This document shows, in pieces, positions 1 through 7,106 of a stretch of 45,002 nt of DNA; the first letter of the stretch is position 1, and every line of letters begins with the position of its first letter. Position numbers and translations under genes: made by a program. The DNA lies in assembly GCA_964415875.1 (NCBI GenBank), contig CAYQCB010000003.1, forward strand, positions 1 to 45,002. Direction: 5' to 3'. This DNA comes from C7867-001 sp964415875 (GTDB lineage: Bacteria; Patescibacteriota; Minisyncoccia; Phycocordibacterales; Phycocordibacteraceae). The notes under the pieces were generated by a model. It saw only the letters and a program-made list of their open reading frames with translations, searched no databases and was not told where the DNA came from.

Positions 1-252
1 GCCTTCTGCGACGAGGTGTTCCACCAGTACGTGCAGCATGTGCCGCTTGATCATGCGGATCGCGCCGCCGTCGCCCATGTCGCCCGGCTCTACGCCCACA
101 CGGCGGCGGTCTACGGCAGGCTTTTCGGCTACGTGAACGCGTACTTCTATCCGTCCGCGGTTCCCGAGGAGCGATTGATTTGTCCCCATCATCAACGGCA
201 CTATTCAACAGCACGCCCTCTTCGAAACTGTGTTGTTGGCCGTCTGAGCTGA
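1..252 (+). CDS. Partial open frame of unknown function, GC-rich, runs in from the left edge
   Basis: Frame 1 is open from the first base to a TGA at 250-252. Codons up to about base 175 almost always end in G or C and encode a composition rich in Ala, His, Tyr and Val. From about base 176 the composition drops and the remaining codons look random, so the real coding part probably ends by breakage near 175 rather than at the stop. I do not recognise a family. The codon bias is unlike every other gene in the window, which suggests foreign DNA or a chimeric contig end. It could also be a chance open frame. Confidence 0.3.
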   Translation, partial: AFCDEVFHQYVQHVPLDHADRAAVAHVARLYAHTAAVYGRLFGYVNAYFYPSAVPEERLICPHHQRHYSTARPLRNCVVGRLS

Positions 253-353
253 GCAATCCCCCCTTTTTATATAATGGTCCTCACGTCGCACCTGCAGCCA
301 GCCAGGTCAAAATAGGTTCAAAGTCCGAGGTGCGTTACAATCGAGACGCAAAC

Positions 354-677
354 ATGACGAACGCTAAACTATTTAAATTCAAATTTAAATCGAGCCAAAA
401 ACAAGTTTGGCTTGATTGGTCAGAGGAGTTGAAGCGCAGAAAAGATGAAGTGATTTCCACACTTAAAAATGAGGGAGTTGTTTCAGAGTCTTGTTTTATC
501 TCTGAAGACGGTGAGTACGTTTACTATTTTATGGAAGCAGAAGATTTTGAGAAAGCCAAAAGCGCAGTCATTATCAACCCGCATCCTATAGATATAGACC
601 ACAAAAAAGCCCGTGAGAGTAGCTTAGAATTCATAGAGAAACTAGAATGCCTTTTTCACTTTGATAACCACGATTAG
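354..677 (+). CDS. Small DUF6176-like protein
   Basis: A 107-residue cytoplasmic protein. The ATG at 354 is chosen because the reading frame upstream (180-353) has no protein-like composition and a -10-like TACAAT lies at 336-341. Visible features are an N-terminal basic strand, a Trp-containing helix (WLDWSEELKRR), the phrase TLKNEGVVSESCF, an acidic strand YVYYFMEAEDF, and PIDIDHKKA. This order resembles DUF6176, a small alpha/beta-barrel-like family of unknown function; the assignment is from memory of the pattern only. The gene is notably more AT-rich than its surroundings, with poly-A stretches near the start, suggesting recent acquisition. It stands alone: neighbours on both sides are fragments. 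Confidence 0.65.
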   Translation: MTNAKLFKFKFKSSQKQVWLDWSEELKRRKDEVISTLKNEGVVSESCFISEDGEYVYYFMEAEDFEKAKSAVIINPHPIDIDHKKARESSLEFIEKLECLFHFDNHD

Positions 678-907
678 TTCATTCCGCGGCGCGTCAAAAT
701 CAATATTGAAAGGTTGTCGGGAAACCCACGCGGTGTTTGACCGAGCCTTTTACGAGACCGAGGAGGTCAGCACGGAACGGCTCGCGACTCTCACTCGTTT
801 GCAAGTATGGCTATGCGACACCTGCACTTGCTTTCCTAGACGTAAAGCAGAAGGTGCCATTCTTAGCGAACGTCTCCAGGAGCTCAGTCGCGTACAGCTG
901 TGCGCTA
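678..907. other. Non-coding stretch, no gene seen
   Basis: Short open frames exist on both strands here but none has convincing composition, a start signal or recognisable motifs. Because the coding remnant at 908-1146 ends at its left border, this may be decayed DNA once lying downstream of that gene. Confidence 0.5.
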
Positions 908-1146
908 CTAGTTGATGATGCTGAACTCAGCACTTTCATCTGAAATCGGATTTGTTACGGGCGTTTCCTTATAGGCCGTAATTTGAAGAACGTAAGTGCC
1001 TGGTGGATACTGGCCAAAGATAGACCACAGCATGCTTCCGGTGTTGGGAAGGTTTGTGTAAAGTATCGGATCGAATTCTTGACCGTCTGAAGGGAGTGGT
1101 CGCGGCGCAACACGACAATACCACGAGCATTGTATTGCGCTAGAAT
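908..1146 (-). pseudogene. C-terminal remnant of a surface-protein beta-sandwich domain
   Basis: On the minus strand one frame is open from just after a TAG near 1149 to a TAG at 910-908 and encodes a clear domain end: TNLPNTGSMLWSIFGQYPPG, then TYVLQITAYKE, then DESAEFSIIN at the stop. The pattern W-x-I, PG-x-Y-x-L-x-I, S-x-x-FSI is that of Ig-like or Kre9/KNH-type repeats found at the ends of secreted Parcubacterial proteins. There is no plausible start codon upstream and the upstream residues (Cys, Trp, Arg rich) look random, so I call it the surviving 3' end of a larger gene. The family link is inference from motif spacing. Confidence 0.5.
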
Positions 1147-1215
1147 GCCTCTATCAACGAGAAGAAATCTGTAATACGGTGTCGGGCTATTATTATACAC
1201 GAGGGGAAACTGCTC

Positions 1216-1587
1216 GTGGTGCGAATTGGTGCGGACACAAGTTTCCTCGCTCTACCTGGAGGGCATTTGGAGTGGGGTGAGGGCGTGAAAACCTGTCTCA
1301 GTAGAGAAATCGTTGAAGAGCTCGGCGTGGAGCCTATTATTGGGCGACTTTTATATATTAATTCGTTCGTGGACAGCTCAGAGACACACTCAACTGAGTT
1401 TTTCTTTGAAGTCACCAACGGTGCTGACTTTGTGGACTGTGACAAGCGAGAGCGTACACATGCGCATGAAATTTCAGAAATTGCGTGGGTGAGCCCAACT
1501 GACGAAATCAATCTCTTGCCAAAACAATTGATGGAAGACTTTAAAGCGGGGACACTGCTGTCGGACGAAGTGAAGTACCTGGCTTGA
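1216..1587 (+). CDS. NUDIX hydrolase, 5' end doubtful
   Basis: NUDIX enzymes hydrolyse nucleoside diphosphates linked to another group, in the cytoplasm. The Nudix box is complete: GHLEWGE, seven residues, then REIVEELGV, with the Arg and Glu residues needed for metal binding. The first strand of the fold (RAIIIHEGKLLVVRIG) begins upstream of the only conventional start, the GTG at 1216, in a frame open back to 1144 with no ATG, GTG or TTG where expected (an ATC lies at 1153). Either a rare start is used or the 5' end was damaged, perhaps by the rearrangement that truncated the opposite-strand gene ending at 908. The substrate cannot be predicted. Confidence 0.75.
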   Translation: MVRIGADTSFLALPGGHLEWGEGVKTCLSREIVEELGVEPIIGRLLYINSFVDSSETHSTEFFFEVTNGADFVDCDKRERTHAHEISEIAWVSPTDEINLLPKQLMEDFKAGTLLSDEVKYLA

Positions 1588-1609
1588 ATTGGAAGTACGG
1601 CTGGAACTG

Positions 1610-1637
1610 CGAATAACGTAGTTAACTACGTTATTCG
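1610..1637. repeat. Perfect 28-bp palindrome
   Basis: Two 14-bp arms meet with no loop: cgaataacgtagtt followed by its exact reverse complement. No T-run follows, so it is not a standard terminator of the NUDIX gene that ends 22 bases earlier. It could be a binding site, a recombination relic or an assembly artefact. Confidence 0.7.
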
Positions 1638-1683
1638 TGCAAACTGAGTGGCTTTGCCTGTAGTGTTTGTGACCGCGTAAGTG

Positions 1684-1718
1684 CGCCAGAATTAAATGTT
1701 AAACATTTAATTCTGGCG
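1684..1718. repeat. Perfect inverted repeat, 17-bp arms, 1-nt centre
   Basis: The arms begin cgccagaattaaatgtt and are exactly mirrored after a single central A at 1701. It lies only 47 bases from another perfect palindrome. The outer arm is GC-rich and the centre AT-rich. It may act as terminator for the minus-strand open frame that ends at 1707. Confidence 0.7.
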
Positions 1719-1901
1719 ATTATTGAACAGATCGATGTCTCGCAAAATGCTAATGACTTTGTTTGATTTTGACCTCTTTAAAACTACTACAGGCATAACA
1801 AATTTGCAGCGAAACGGCTGCGACTCTTTCTTAGTGTCTCGTATGCTACTCCCCGTGGTGAATATGTCCTGAGTCCTGATAATGCCGAAGCGTGGTATCA
1901 T
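1707..1901 (-). pseudogene. Possible degenerate HicA-like toxin fragment
   Basis: A 64-residue minus-strand frame with weak similarity in layout to the end of HicA mRNA-interferase toxins: a GS-S-I segment where HicA has its GSH motif, then FVMPVVVLK and a final helix ISILRDIDLF resembling the usual SILRQAGL. The catalytic His is replaced by Ser, no antitoxin gene follows, and the composition is poor. It may be chance. Confidence 0.22.
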
Positions 1902-1933
1902 ATCATCACCTGGGGCTCCGTGAACTGAACCGA

Positions 1934-1987
1934 GTGAAAAAATAGAGCCGGACGCAAGTAAGTGCGCCCGGCTCGCATTATTTCACT
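1934..1987. terminator. Bidirectional hairpin terminator
   Basis: Core stem gagccgg (1945-1951) pairs with ccggctc (1968-1974), extended inside by cgca/tgcg and outside by gtgaaa (1934-1939) with tttcac (1981-1986). A- and T-rich flanks on either side would give a U-tract in both directions. Confidence 0.6.
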
Positions 1988-2049
1988 GGGACGAAAGTCT
2001 TGCTGGTGAGAAAAGGGGGAATGTCCTGTAGAATGCAGAGAACTCAATC

Positions 2050-3243
2050 ATGCCGCCTCACAAAAAATCAGAAAAAAAGCTGTCGTGGCGAGAGCGCGTA
2101 CAAAACCGCGCACAGTCAGCGGTACCTGCCGTGATTGCCGCGGGTATTGCGTGCGCAATGCTTGCGCTTACGGGCTATGTGCTTTTTCATGCGAATTTTT
2201 TTCCGATACTCTACCAACGCGCCATAGCTGATGTGCAAAGCGTCCCTGCGTGGCCGCTTACGCTCGACCTAAAGGCGTATAACGCAAAAATGCTCTACCT
2301 AGCGCACTACAGCGCTCCCGTGGCAAAGCCAATAGCCTCGACGACGGCAAGCAGTACAAGTGCAGGGGTCGCAGCTCCAGTGCCGTTCTTCAGCGCCACC
2401 ACGAGCGTGTCTATACTCGGGCAACTGTGGCCGAAGGCTACAGTCTATCCGCAGGGCGGCGCTATTTTGCCGTTCAGTCGCATCGTTGCCTACTATGGCA
2501 ACTTTTATTCAAAACAAATGGGCGTGCTCGGCGAGTATCCGCCTGATGTAGTGATGGAGAAGTTGGCAAGTACTACGAAACTTTGGGAGATGGCAGATCC
2601 GCACACGCCAGTGATTCCAGCAATTCAGTACATTGCGGTAGTTGCGCAGGGCAGTGCGGGAGCGAGTGGTTTGTGGCGCGCACAAATGCCAGACGAGGAG
2701 ATTGAGAAAGCACTGGCTATGGCCAATCAAATGCACGGGCTCCTTTTCTTGGACGTGCAGGTGGGGAAAAGCACGCTGCAGGCGGAGCTTCCTGAACTTG
2801 CGAAATACCTCGCACAGCCAAATGTGCACCTCGGTATTGACCCCGAGTTTTCAATGAAAACTGGCAAAGCGCCCGGTACGGTCATCGGTACTTTTGATGC
2901 TAAGGACATTAACTATGCCGCTCAGTTTCTCGCAACTATAGTTCGCGAAAACCATTTGTCACCGAAAATACTCGTGGTGCACCGCTTCACGCAAGCCATG
3001 GTTACCAACACGGAGCTCATTAAACCTCTTCCAGAAGTTCAGATAGTCATGGACATGGATGGTTGGGGTGAACCAGCAAGAAAATTTAATACGTACAAGT
3101 ACATGATTGCGGCACAGCCGGTACAGTTTACGGGAATGAAACTCTTTTATCATGCAGACCTGCGGCCGCCGTCGACGGGCATGCTCACTCCCGAACAGGT
3201 GCTTTCACTCACGCCCGCGCCAATCTACATTCAGTACCAGTAG
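2050..3243 (+). CDS. Membrane-anchored extracytoplasmic protein of unknown function
   Basis: A 397-residue protein with a basic N-terminus and one TM helix at about residues 27-49, followed by a Ser/Thr/Ala-rich linker (95-115) and a globular domain of about 270 residues facing outward. The domain carries motifs I associate with a family also seen in actinobacterial secreted proteins: RIVAYYGNFYSKQMGVLGE, VIPAIQYIAVVA, GLLFLDVQVGKSTLQ, VHLGIDPEFSM, ILVVHRFTQAMV and VQIVMDMDGWG. Acidic residues in the strand ends (LDVQ, IDPE, DMDGWG) and the alternating strand-helix layout suggest a TIM-barrel-like, possibly glycan-acting fold, but this is inference. A -10-like TAGAAT lies 16 bases upstream of the ATG. 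It converges with the MGMT-like gene. Confidence 0.75.
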   Translation: MPPHKKSEKKLSWRERVQNRAQSAVPAVIAAGIACAMLALTGYVLFHANFFPILYQRAIADVQSVPAWPLTLDLKAYNAKMLYLAHYSAPVAKPIASTTASSTSAGVAAPVPFFSATTSVSILGQLWPKATVYPQGGAILPFSRIVAYYGNFYSKQMGVLGEYPPDVVMEKLASTTKLWEMADPHTPVIPAIQYIAVVAQGSAGASGLWRAQMPDEEIEKALAMANQMHGLLFLDVQVGKSTLQAELPELAKYLAQPNVHLGIDPEFSMKTGKAPGTVIGTFDAKDINYAAQFLATIVRENHLSPKILVVHRFTQAMVTNTELIKPLPEVQIVMDMDGWGEPARKFNTYKYMIAAQPVQFTGMKLFYHADLRPPSTGMLTPEQVLSLTPAPIYIQYQ

Positions 3244-3257
3244 TCTCTCGGTGCACG

Positions 3258-3560
3258 TTACGCGTCCCACTGCGAGGTCTTGAGCTGTACCTGCATGCCG
3301 TCAAACGAAACACCCTCGTCGATAAGTTTTTTGCGCTTTTCTCCAACGCCATTGAACGCATAGCCGACGAGTGCGCCAGTTGAGCCCACGACACGGTGAC
3401 AAGGAATGTGCTCTGGGTCGTCGTTTTTGCGCATGTAGGTGCCTACAGCTCGTGCTGCTTTCGGGTTGCCTGCAAGTCGCGCCACCTGGCCGTAGGTGGC
3501 TACTTTGCCGCTTGGAATGCTGGCAGTCACGGCGAGCACACGGTCACGAAATGTCTTCAT
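3258..3560 (-). CDS. MGMT/ATL-type alkylated-DNA repair protein
   Basis: A 100-residue single-domain protein of the methylguanine-DNA methyltransferase family, which flips out O6-alkylguanine and transfers the alkyl group to a cysteine. The helix-turn-helix is visible (IPSGKVATYGQVARLAG), as is the arginine finger region (KAARAVGTYMRKN) and the active site IPCHRVV, so the acceptor Cys is present; alkyltransferase-like proteins have Trp there. It lacks the N-terminal domain of Ogt/Ada, as is usual for short family members. The ATG at 3560 has a TATACT box (plus-strand 3567-3572) only 6 bases away, implying a leaderless mRNA. It is divergent from the DsbA-like gene. Confidence 0.88.
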   Translation of the reverse strand: MKTFRDRVLAVTASIPSGKVATYGQVARLAGNPKAARAVGTYMRKNDDPEHIPCHRVVGSTGALVGYAFNGVGEKRKKLIDEGVSFDGMQVQLKTSQWDA

Positions 3561-3619
3561 GGAGGTAGTATACCAAGTTGGCGTGCAGCGCCTCAGGGGC
3601 GTGGTACTATGGCGAGCAT

Positions 3620-4333
3620 ATGGAAAAAAATATGAATAAATACTTCTTACCAGTGTCGGTCATTGTTGCGGGTTTGTTTATCGCAGGGGCAGTTATGTGG
3701 AACGGTTCTCACACCAGTGTTCCGTCTGGCACACCCGGCGCGGTAGCGGTAGACATTAAAGACGTTGCAACTGCAAATGAGCCGTTTATCGGAAACCCCA
3801 ATGCACCAGTTACTATTGCGTTCTGGTCTGACTATCAGTGCCCGTACTGTAAGGCGTTTGAGGTGGGCGGCGTTGCTCAAATCACCACACCAGCCGCTCT
3901 GCCCGACATCATCCAAAATTACGTAAACGCAGGCAAGGTACGAGTCATATTTAAAGACTACGTTTTCTTGGGCAATGACTCGCTCACGGCTGCTGAGTAC
4001 GGTCGGTCCATTTGGAAGCTGTACCCTGACCAATACTTCACGTGGCGCACGGCAATGTACACGGCGCAAGACGAAGAGGGTGACAAGGGCTTTGGCAATG
4101 CGGCTACAATCGACAAGCTTAACGCCACCATCAGTGGGCTTGACGCTGCAAAGATCACGGCAGACGTAGCCGCAAACAAAGCAGCGTACGACGCTGAAAT
4201 TGCAGCAGATCTCGCTGAGGGTAAGAAGTTTGGCATTCAGGCAACGCCGTCCTTCATCGTGGGTAAGCAGGTGATTGCAGGAGCCTACCCCTATGCAACC
4301 TTCCAGACAGCCATTGATGCATTGTTGAAATAG
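3620..4333 (+). CDS. DsbA/BdbD-like membrane-anchored thiol oxidoreductase
   Basis: A 237-residue thioredoxin-fold protein (Thioredoxin_4/DsbA type) acting outside the membrane in disulfide formation or isomerisation. One N-terminal TM helix (residues about 8-27) serves as anchor. The active site CPYC sits in FWSDYQCPYCKAFE, and the cis-Pro loop is GIQATPSFIVG. A short helical insertion lies between the halves of the fold. ATG 3620 is preferred (an ATG at 3632 is possible); the frame upstream lacks protein character. A TACTAT box ends 9 bases upstream. Exported Cys-containing proteins in this window, such as the one at 41490, are possible clients. Confidence 0.88.
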   Translation: MEKNMNKYFLPVSVIVAGLFIAGAVMWNGSHTSVPSGTPGAVAVDIKDVATANEPFIGNPNAPVTIAFWSDYQCPYCKAFEVGGVAQITTPAALPDIIQNYVNAGKVRVIFKDYVFLGNDSLTAAEYGRSIWKLYPDQYFTWRTAMYTAQDEEGDKGFGNAATIDKLNATISGLDAAKITADVAANKAAYDAEIAADLAEGKKFGIQATPSFIVGKQVIAGAYPYATFQTAIDALLK

Positions 4334-4356
4334 TCTCTGTCGTTTCAAAAAGTGAT

Positions 4357-4384
4357 ACGCCGCCTGGGTAACCCCAGGCGGCGT
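4357..4384. terminator. Strong GC-rich hairpin between convergent genes
   Basis: A 12-bp perfect stem, acgccgcctggg with its complement and loop taac, sits 23 bases past the DsbA-like stop and 25 bases from the stop of the minus-strand gene at 4410. It probably ends both transcripts. Confidence 0.7.
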
Positions 4385-4409
4385 TCGTTGTGGTGATAGC
4401 GAGAGCGTT

Positions 4410-5111
4410 CTATCGGTTACTCTCGGGAAAGTACACACGGACATCGTTCGCAAGTTTCAAAGCAACAGCTGCCTTGTAAATTTCGTCGAAATCCTGCAGA
4501 CGTTCTGCCCACGCACGGTACAGTACTCTGGCATCGGAATAATTTCCGGCGGTGACAGTGGGTAACTCACTGCGGGACATGTCGCCCATTTCCTGATTCA
4601 GTGCATCATGTATCATTCGTCTGAGGTTGTGCACGGGCATCTTGCAAACATCTTCGATGCGCACATTGAGAGCTCGAGACAGTCGCAGCAACGTTTGAGC
4701 ACAAGTCATAGCGAGATTTGGAACAGCACCAGAGGAGTTTCGGATAACTAGTCGCCACCGACGTTCCAAGACGAGATTTGGTGCAATGATCAGCACCCCC
4801 GTAAGGGGGATCACTACAGCGATAATCGTTAGCTCTTGGTGAAGTGTGATCCAATCCACCAAATAGCTTGCTAGAGTAGCAATCAAGGCGATTACACCAA
4901 TGGCCATCGCAACTACCGCTACCAGCATATTGCGGTAATAACGGCGAGCAAAGCTCAGTACGAAGATGGGGTCAAGAGTGTAAAGGGAGACTGTGTATAG
5001 AACCTCTCTCAAGGACGTTGAAAACGCTCCTGATTTCGCGCACTTAAGAATGGTCCGTGCTGCGCTGTATAGCTCCCAGTTAGTGGGTGTGTTGGTGTTG
5101 ATCCCACGCAT
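4410..5111 (-). CDS. Two-TM membrane protein of unknown function
   Basis: A 233-residue protein. Two hydrophobic helices at about residues 60-85 and 92-112 are separated by a short loop; the rest is a basic, helical cytoplasmic domain with no recognised motif. It is one of only three genes here with an exact Shine-Dalgarno sequence (aggagg, 5 bases before the ATG), whereas most genes are predicted leaderless. That difference suggests a later arrival or a distinct mode of translation control. It is isolated between a convergent terminator and the divergent hydrolase. Confidence 0.65.
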   Translation of the reverse strand: MRGINTNTPTNWELYSAARTILKCAKSGAFSTSLREVLYTVSLYTLDPIFVLSFARRYYRNMLVAVVAMAIGVIALIATLASYLVDWITLHQELTIIAVVIPLTGVLIIAPNLVLERRWRLVIRNSSGAVPNLAMTCAQTLLRLSRALNVRIEDVCKMPVHNLRRMIHDALNQEMGDMSRSELPTVTAGNYSDARVLYRAWAERLQDFDEIYKAAVALKLANDVRVYFPESNR

Positions 5112-5217
5112 GTACGCCTCCTGTTGTGTGGGTGCATCTATATCTGAAAGTAGCTATATCACAGCGGCGACGCCCACACAAGCAAAACACTCTGGCGACG
5201 TTTGGTATACTGTACCC

Positions 5218-5925
5218 ATGAAAACCAGTTGGCAAACTCTCACGGTTTCGGACGGCACAGAGATGCGCACGTATGTTGCAGAGCCCACTGAGCGGGCGGA
5301 CCGTGCCATTATCGTGCTGCAGGAGGCGTTTGGAGTGAACGATTACGTTCGGCGCATGACGGAGCGCTTTGCTGAGAGAGGATTTCTGGCTATTGCACCG
5401 GAGCTTTTCCATCGCACTGGGGAGGGGTTCGAGGGTTCCTACACCGAGTATGTTGGTGTTGCGCCGCACATGAATGCCCTTACCATTGAGGGCCTTGCGG
5501 CCGACTTGTTGGCTGTGCACGCTTCGGTAGTGGCGGGGGGCATTGGTGCAGAGCGCGTCGCGGCTATTGGCTTTTGCATGGGCGGTCGCGCATCGTTCTT
5601 GGCAAACGCAACAGTGCCACTCGGTGCCGCTGTTTCTTTCTACGGTGGAGGTATTGCAGAATCTCTGCTCGACCGCGTCTCTGCGCTGCGTGCGCCGCAC
5701 CTTTTGTGCTGGGGCGGAAGCGACGATCACATTTTGCCCGCACAAACGCGCGCAGTCTCTGATGCATTGCGTGCTGCACACAAGCCGTACATTGAAGCGG
5801 TATTTTCGGAAGCAGGGCACGGTTTTGCGTGCGACGCACGAGCTTCGTATCATGAAGCGTCTGCGCAAATAGCCTGGTCGCTTACGGACGCTTTTCTAGA
5901 ACATCATGTTCCCAAAAAAGTATGA
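5218..5925 (+). CDS. Dienelactone hydrolase family protein
   Basis: A 235-residue cytoplasmic alpha/beta hydrolase of the dienelactone hydrolase type. Known family features are present: the QEAFG strand with the Glu that contacts the nucleophile, the GFCMGG nucleophile elbow with Cys in place of Ser, the acid in GGSDDHI, and the base in EAGHGF. Length matches the family. The real substrate is uncertain because most genomic homologues are not in a chlorocatechol pathway. ATG 5218 is chosen because an extended -10 (TGGTATACT) ends 6 bases before it, giving a leaderless message; the upstream open frame is just the shadow of the divergent gene. The stop overlaps the next start (ATGA). Confidence 0.9.
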   Translation: MKTSWQTLTVSDGTEMRTYVAEPTERADRAIIVLQEAFGVNDYVRRMTERFAERGFLAIAPELFHRTGEGFEGSYTEYVGVAPHMNALTIEGLAADLLAVHASVVAGGIGAERVAAIGFCMGGRASFLANATVPLGAAVSFYGGGIAESLLDRVSALRAPHLLCWGGSDDHILPAQTRAVSDALRAAHKPYIEAVFSEAGHGFACDARASYHEASAQIAWSLTDAFLEHHVPKKV

Positions 5926-6254
5926 AAATGATCCTGCACTGGCTTCTTGCAACGGCTGCTATTCTCATAGCGAGTAACATCGTGCCTGGCGCGTCAGTGA
6001 CGGTCGTGGGGGCAATTATTGCTGCCGTCGTCATTGGGTCCTTAAACCTTTTCTTGCGCCCACTTCTCCTACTCATTTCGCTTCCTGTGACGGTGGTGAC
6101 GCTCGGCCTCTTCGCGCTTGTTATTAATGCGTGTTTGATCTTACTCGCCGCTGCAATCGTACCCGGTTTCTCCATCGCCGGTTTTTGGTCAGCGCTCGTG
6201 TTTGCGCTCGTGCTCGCAATTATTAATTGGGTTTTCTACCTCTGGAGTCGTTAA
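5922..6254 (+). CDS. Phage-holin-4-like (YvlD-type) membrane protein
   Basis: A 110-residue protein consisting almost wholly of four hydrophobic helices, with the internal phrase GSLNLFLRPLLLLISLPVTVVTLG that is typical of the Phage_holin_4_2/YvlD family. The role of this family in cellular genomes is unknown; despite the name it is not evidence of a phage. Its ATG overlaps the TGA of the hydrolase gene, so the two are translationally coupled and probably one operon. Confidence 0.8.
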   Translation: MKMILHWLLATAAILIASNIVPGASVTVVGAIIAAVVIGSLNLFLRPLLLLISLPVTVVTLGLFALVINACLILLAAAIVPGFSIAGFWSALVFALVLAIINWVFYLWSR

Positions 6255-6269
6255 ATTATACTGTAAGAC

Positions 6270-6476
6270 ATGATTGATCCTGAACTCTCTCAGAGGCTGG
6301 ACGAATTGTCGGTAAAGGTTGATGCTGCGTACCGCGCCGCTGAAGCAGCGCGCAAGTACTTGTTTTGGACGGGAGTAGTTACTGCGGCGCTCTTTATTTT
6401 GCCACTTATTGGTCTTCTTTTTGTGCTACCGCAGTTCTTTTCCTACTACAGCACCGCTTCTAGTCTCTTGCAGTAG
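6270..6476 (+). CDS. Small single-TM protein of unknown function
   Basis: A 68-residue protein with an amphipathic N-terminal helix (residues 1-30, alternating acidic and basic) and one long or bent hydrophobic helix at 32-58. No family recognised. It has its own leaderless-type -10 box, TATACT at 6257-6262, seven bases before the ATG. Its last 17 bases overlap the 3' end of the convergent dedA-like gene. Confidence 0.6.
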   Translation: MIDPELSQRLDELSVKVDAAYRAAEAARKYLFWTGVVTAALFILPLIGLLFVLPQFFSYYSTASSLLQ

Positions 6477-7083
6477 CAACGTGTAGGGCTGTCTTCCAGA
6501 TGATGGGTAGAAACGAAAGCACAATGATGCCCAGAGAAATCGGCAGAATGTAGTTGCCAATGCCAGGGATGAGCGAGCCGAGAAAGTAGCCGGCAGAGAC
6601 TATTCCCGCGCCCCACAAAAGTCCGCCAAGGGCGTTATAGCTCACAAACTGCAGGTAAGACATGGTGCCGACTCCGGCAAGTATAGGCGCAAGTGTGCGC
6701 AAGATGGGTACAAAGCGCGCAAGCATCACTGCCCGCGGCCCGTACTCTGCGTAGAAGCGCTGCGTGCGCACCAGGTATGTTCTTTTAAAGAAACGCGAGT
6801 CGGGACGCTTGAAGAGGTTGTTACCCACATTGGCTCCGAACCAGTAGCCGACAGAGTCACCGAGAATTGCAGCAACAACGACTACGATAACGAGCGGTGG
6901 AAAGTGGAGTACGCCGCCCGCTGCAAGAAGGCCGGCCGCAAAGAGCAAAGAATCGCCCGGAAGAAAGATTCCGACAAGCAGTCCGCTCTCGGCAAATACA
7001 AGGAGACCAATGCCGAGGTAGCTCCCAGTAGTGATCATTGCTATGGGATTCAGATGTATACAGGCGAGGAAAAAGTTGAGCAT
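6460..7083 (-). CDS. DedA family membrane protein
   Basis: A 207-residue integral membrane protein of the DedA/VTT family, members of which flip or transport polyprenyl phosphate or phospholipids. Typical signatures are visible: FAESGLLVGIFLPGDSLL near the N-terminus, GDSVGYWFGANVG, and the conserved basic loop MLARFVPILRTLAPILAG. Start ATG 7083 is preferred over upstream codons because the minus-strand TATACT box (plus 7092-7097) ends 8 bases before it. It shares that box with the divergent ATPase gene, and overlaps the convergent small gene by 17 bases at its 3' end. Confidence 0.88.
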   Translation of the reverse strand: MLNFFLACIHLNPIAMITTGSYLGIGLLVFAESGLLVGIFLPGDSLLFAAGLLAAGGVLHFPPLVIVVVVAAILGDSVGYWFGANVGNNLFKRPDSRFFKRTYLVRTQRFYAEYGPRAVMLARFVPILRTLAPILAGVGTMSYLQFVSYNALGGLLWGAGIVSAGYFLGSLIPGIGNYILPISLGIIVLSFLPIIWKTALHVATARD

Positions 7084-7091
7084 GTGCGTGC

Positions 7092-7099
7092 AGTATACT
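7092..7099. promoter_or_regulatory. Shared palindromic -10 box for two divergent leaderless genes
   Basis: The 8-bp palindrome AGTATACT contains TATACT on both strands: 7094-7099 rightward, ending 7 bases before ATG 7107, and 7092-7097 leftward, ending 8 bases before ATG 7083. The two start codons are only 23 bases apart, so one RNA polymerase footprint must serve either direction at a time. Confidence 0.6.
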
Positions 7100-7106
7100 A
7101 GGTCGC

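Noticed and set aside
661..943. Two short plus-strand open frames after the DUF6176-like gene
   Set aside because: No start signal, low-quality composition, and one lies opposite the surface-protein remnant.
3647..4453. 268-aa minus-strand open frame opposite the DsbA-like gene
   Set aside because: Shadow of a gene with clear motifs; residue composition (many Cys, Arg, Val) is that of an antisense frame.
5080..5868. 262-aa minus-strand open frame opposite the dienelactone hydrolase
   Set aside because: The plus-strand gene has all catalytic motifs; the antisense frame is Arg/Cys rich noise.
5922..6254. Prophage, suggested by the holin-like protein
   Set aside because: No integrase, capsid, terminase or lysin in the window; YvlD-type proteins are normal chromosomal genes.
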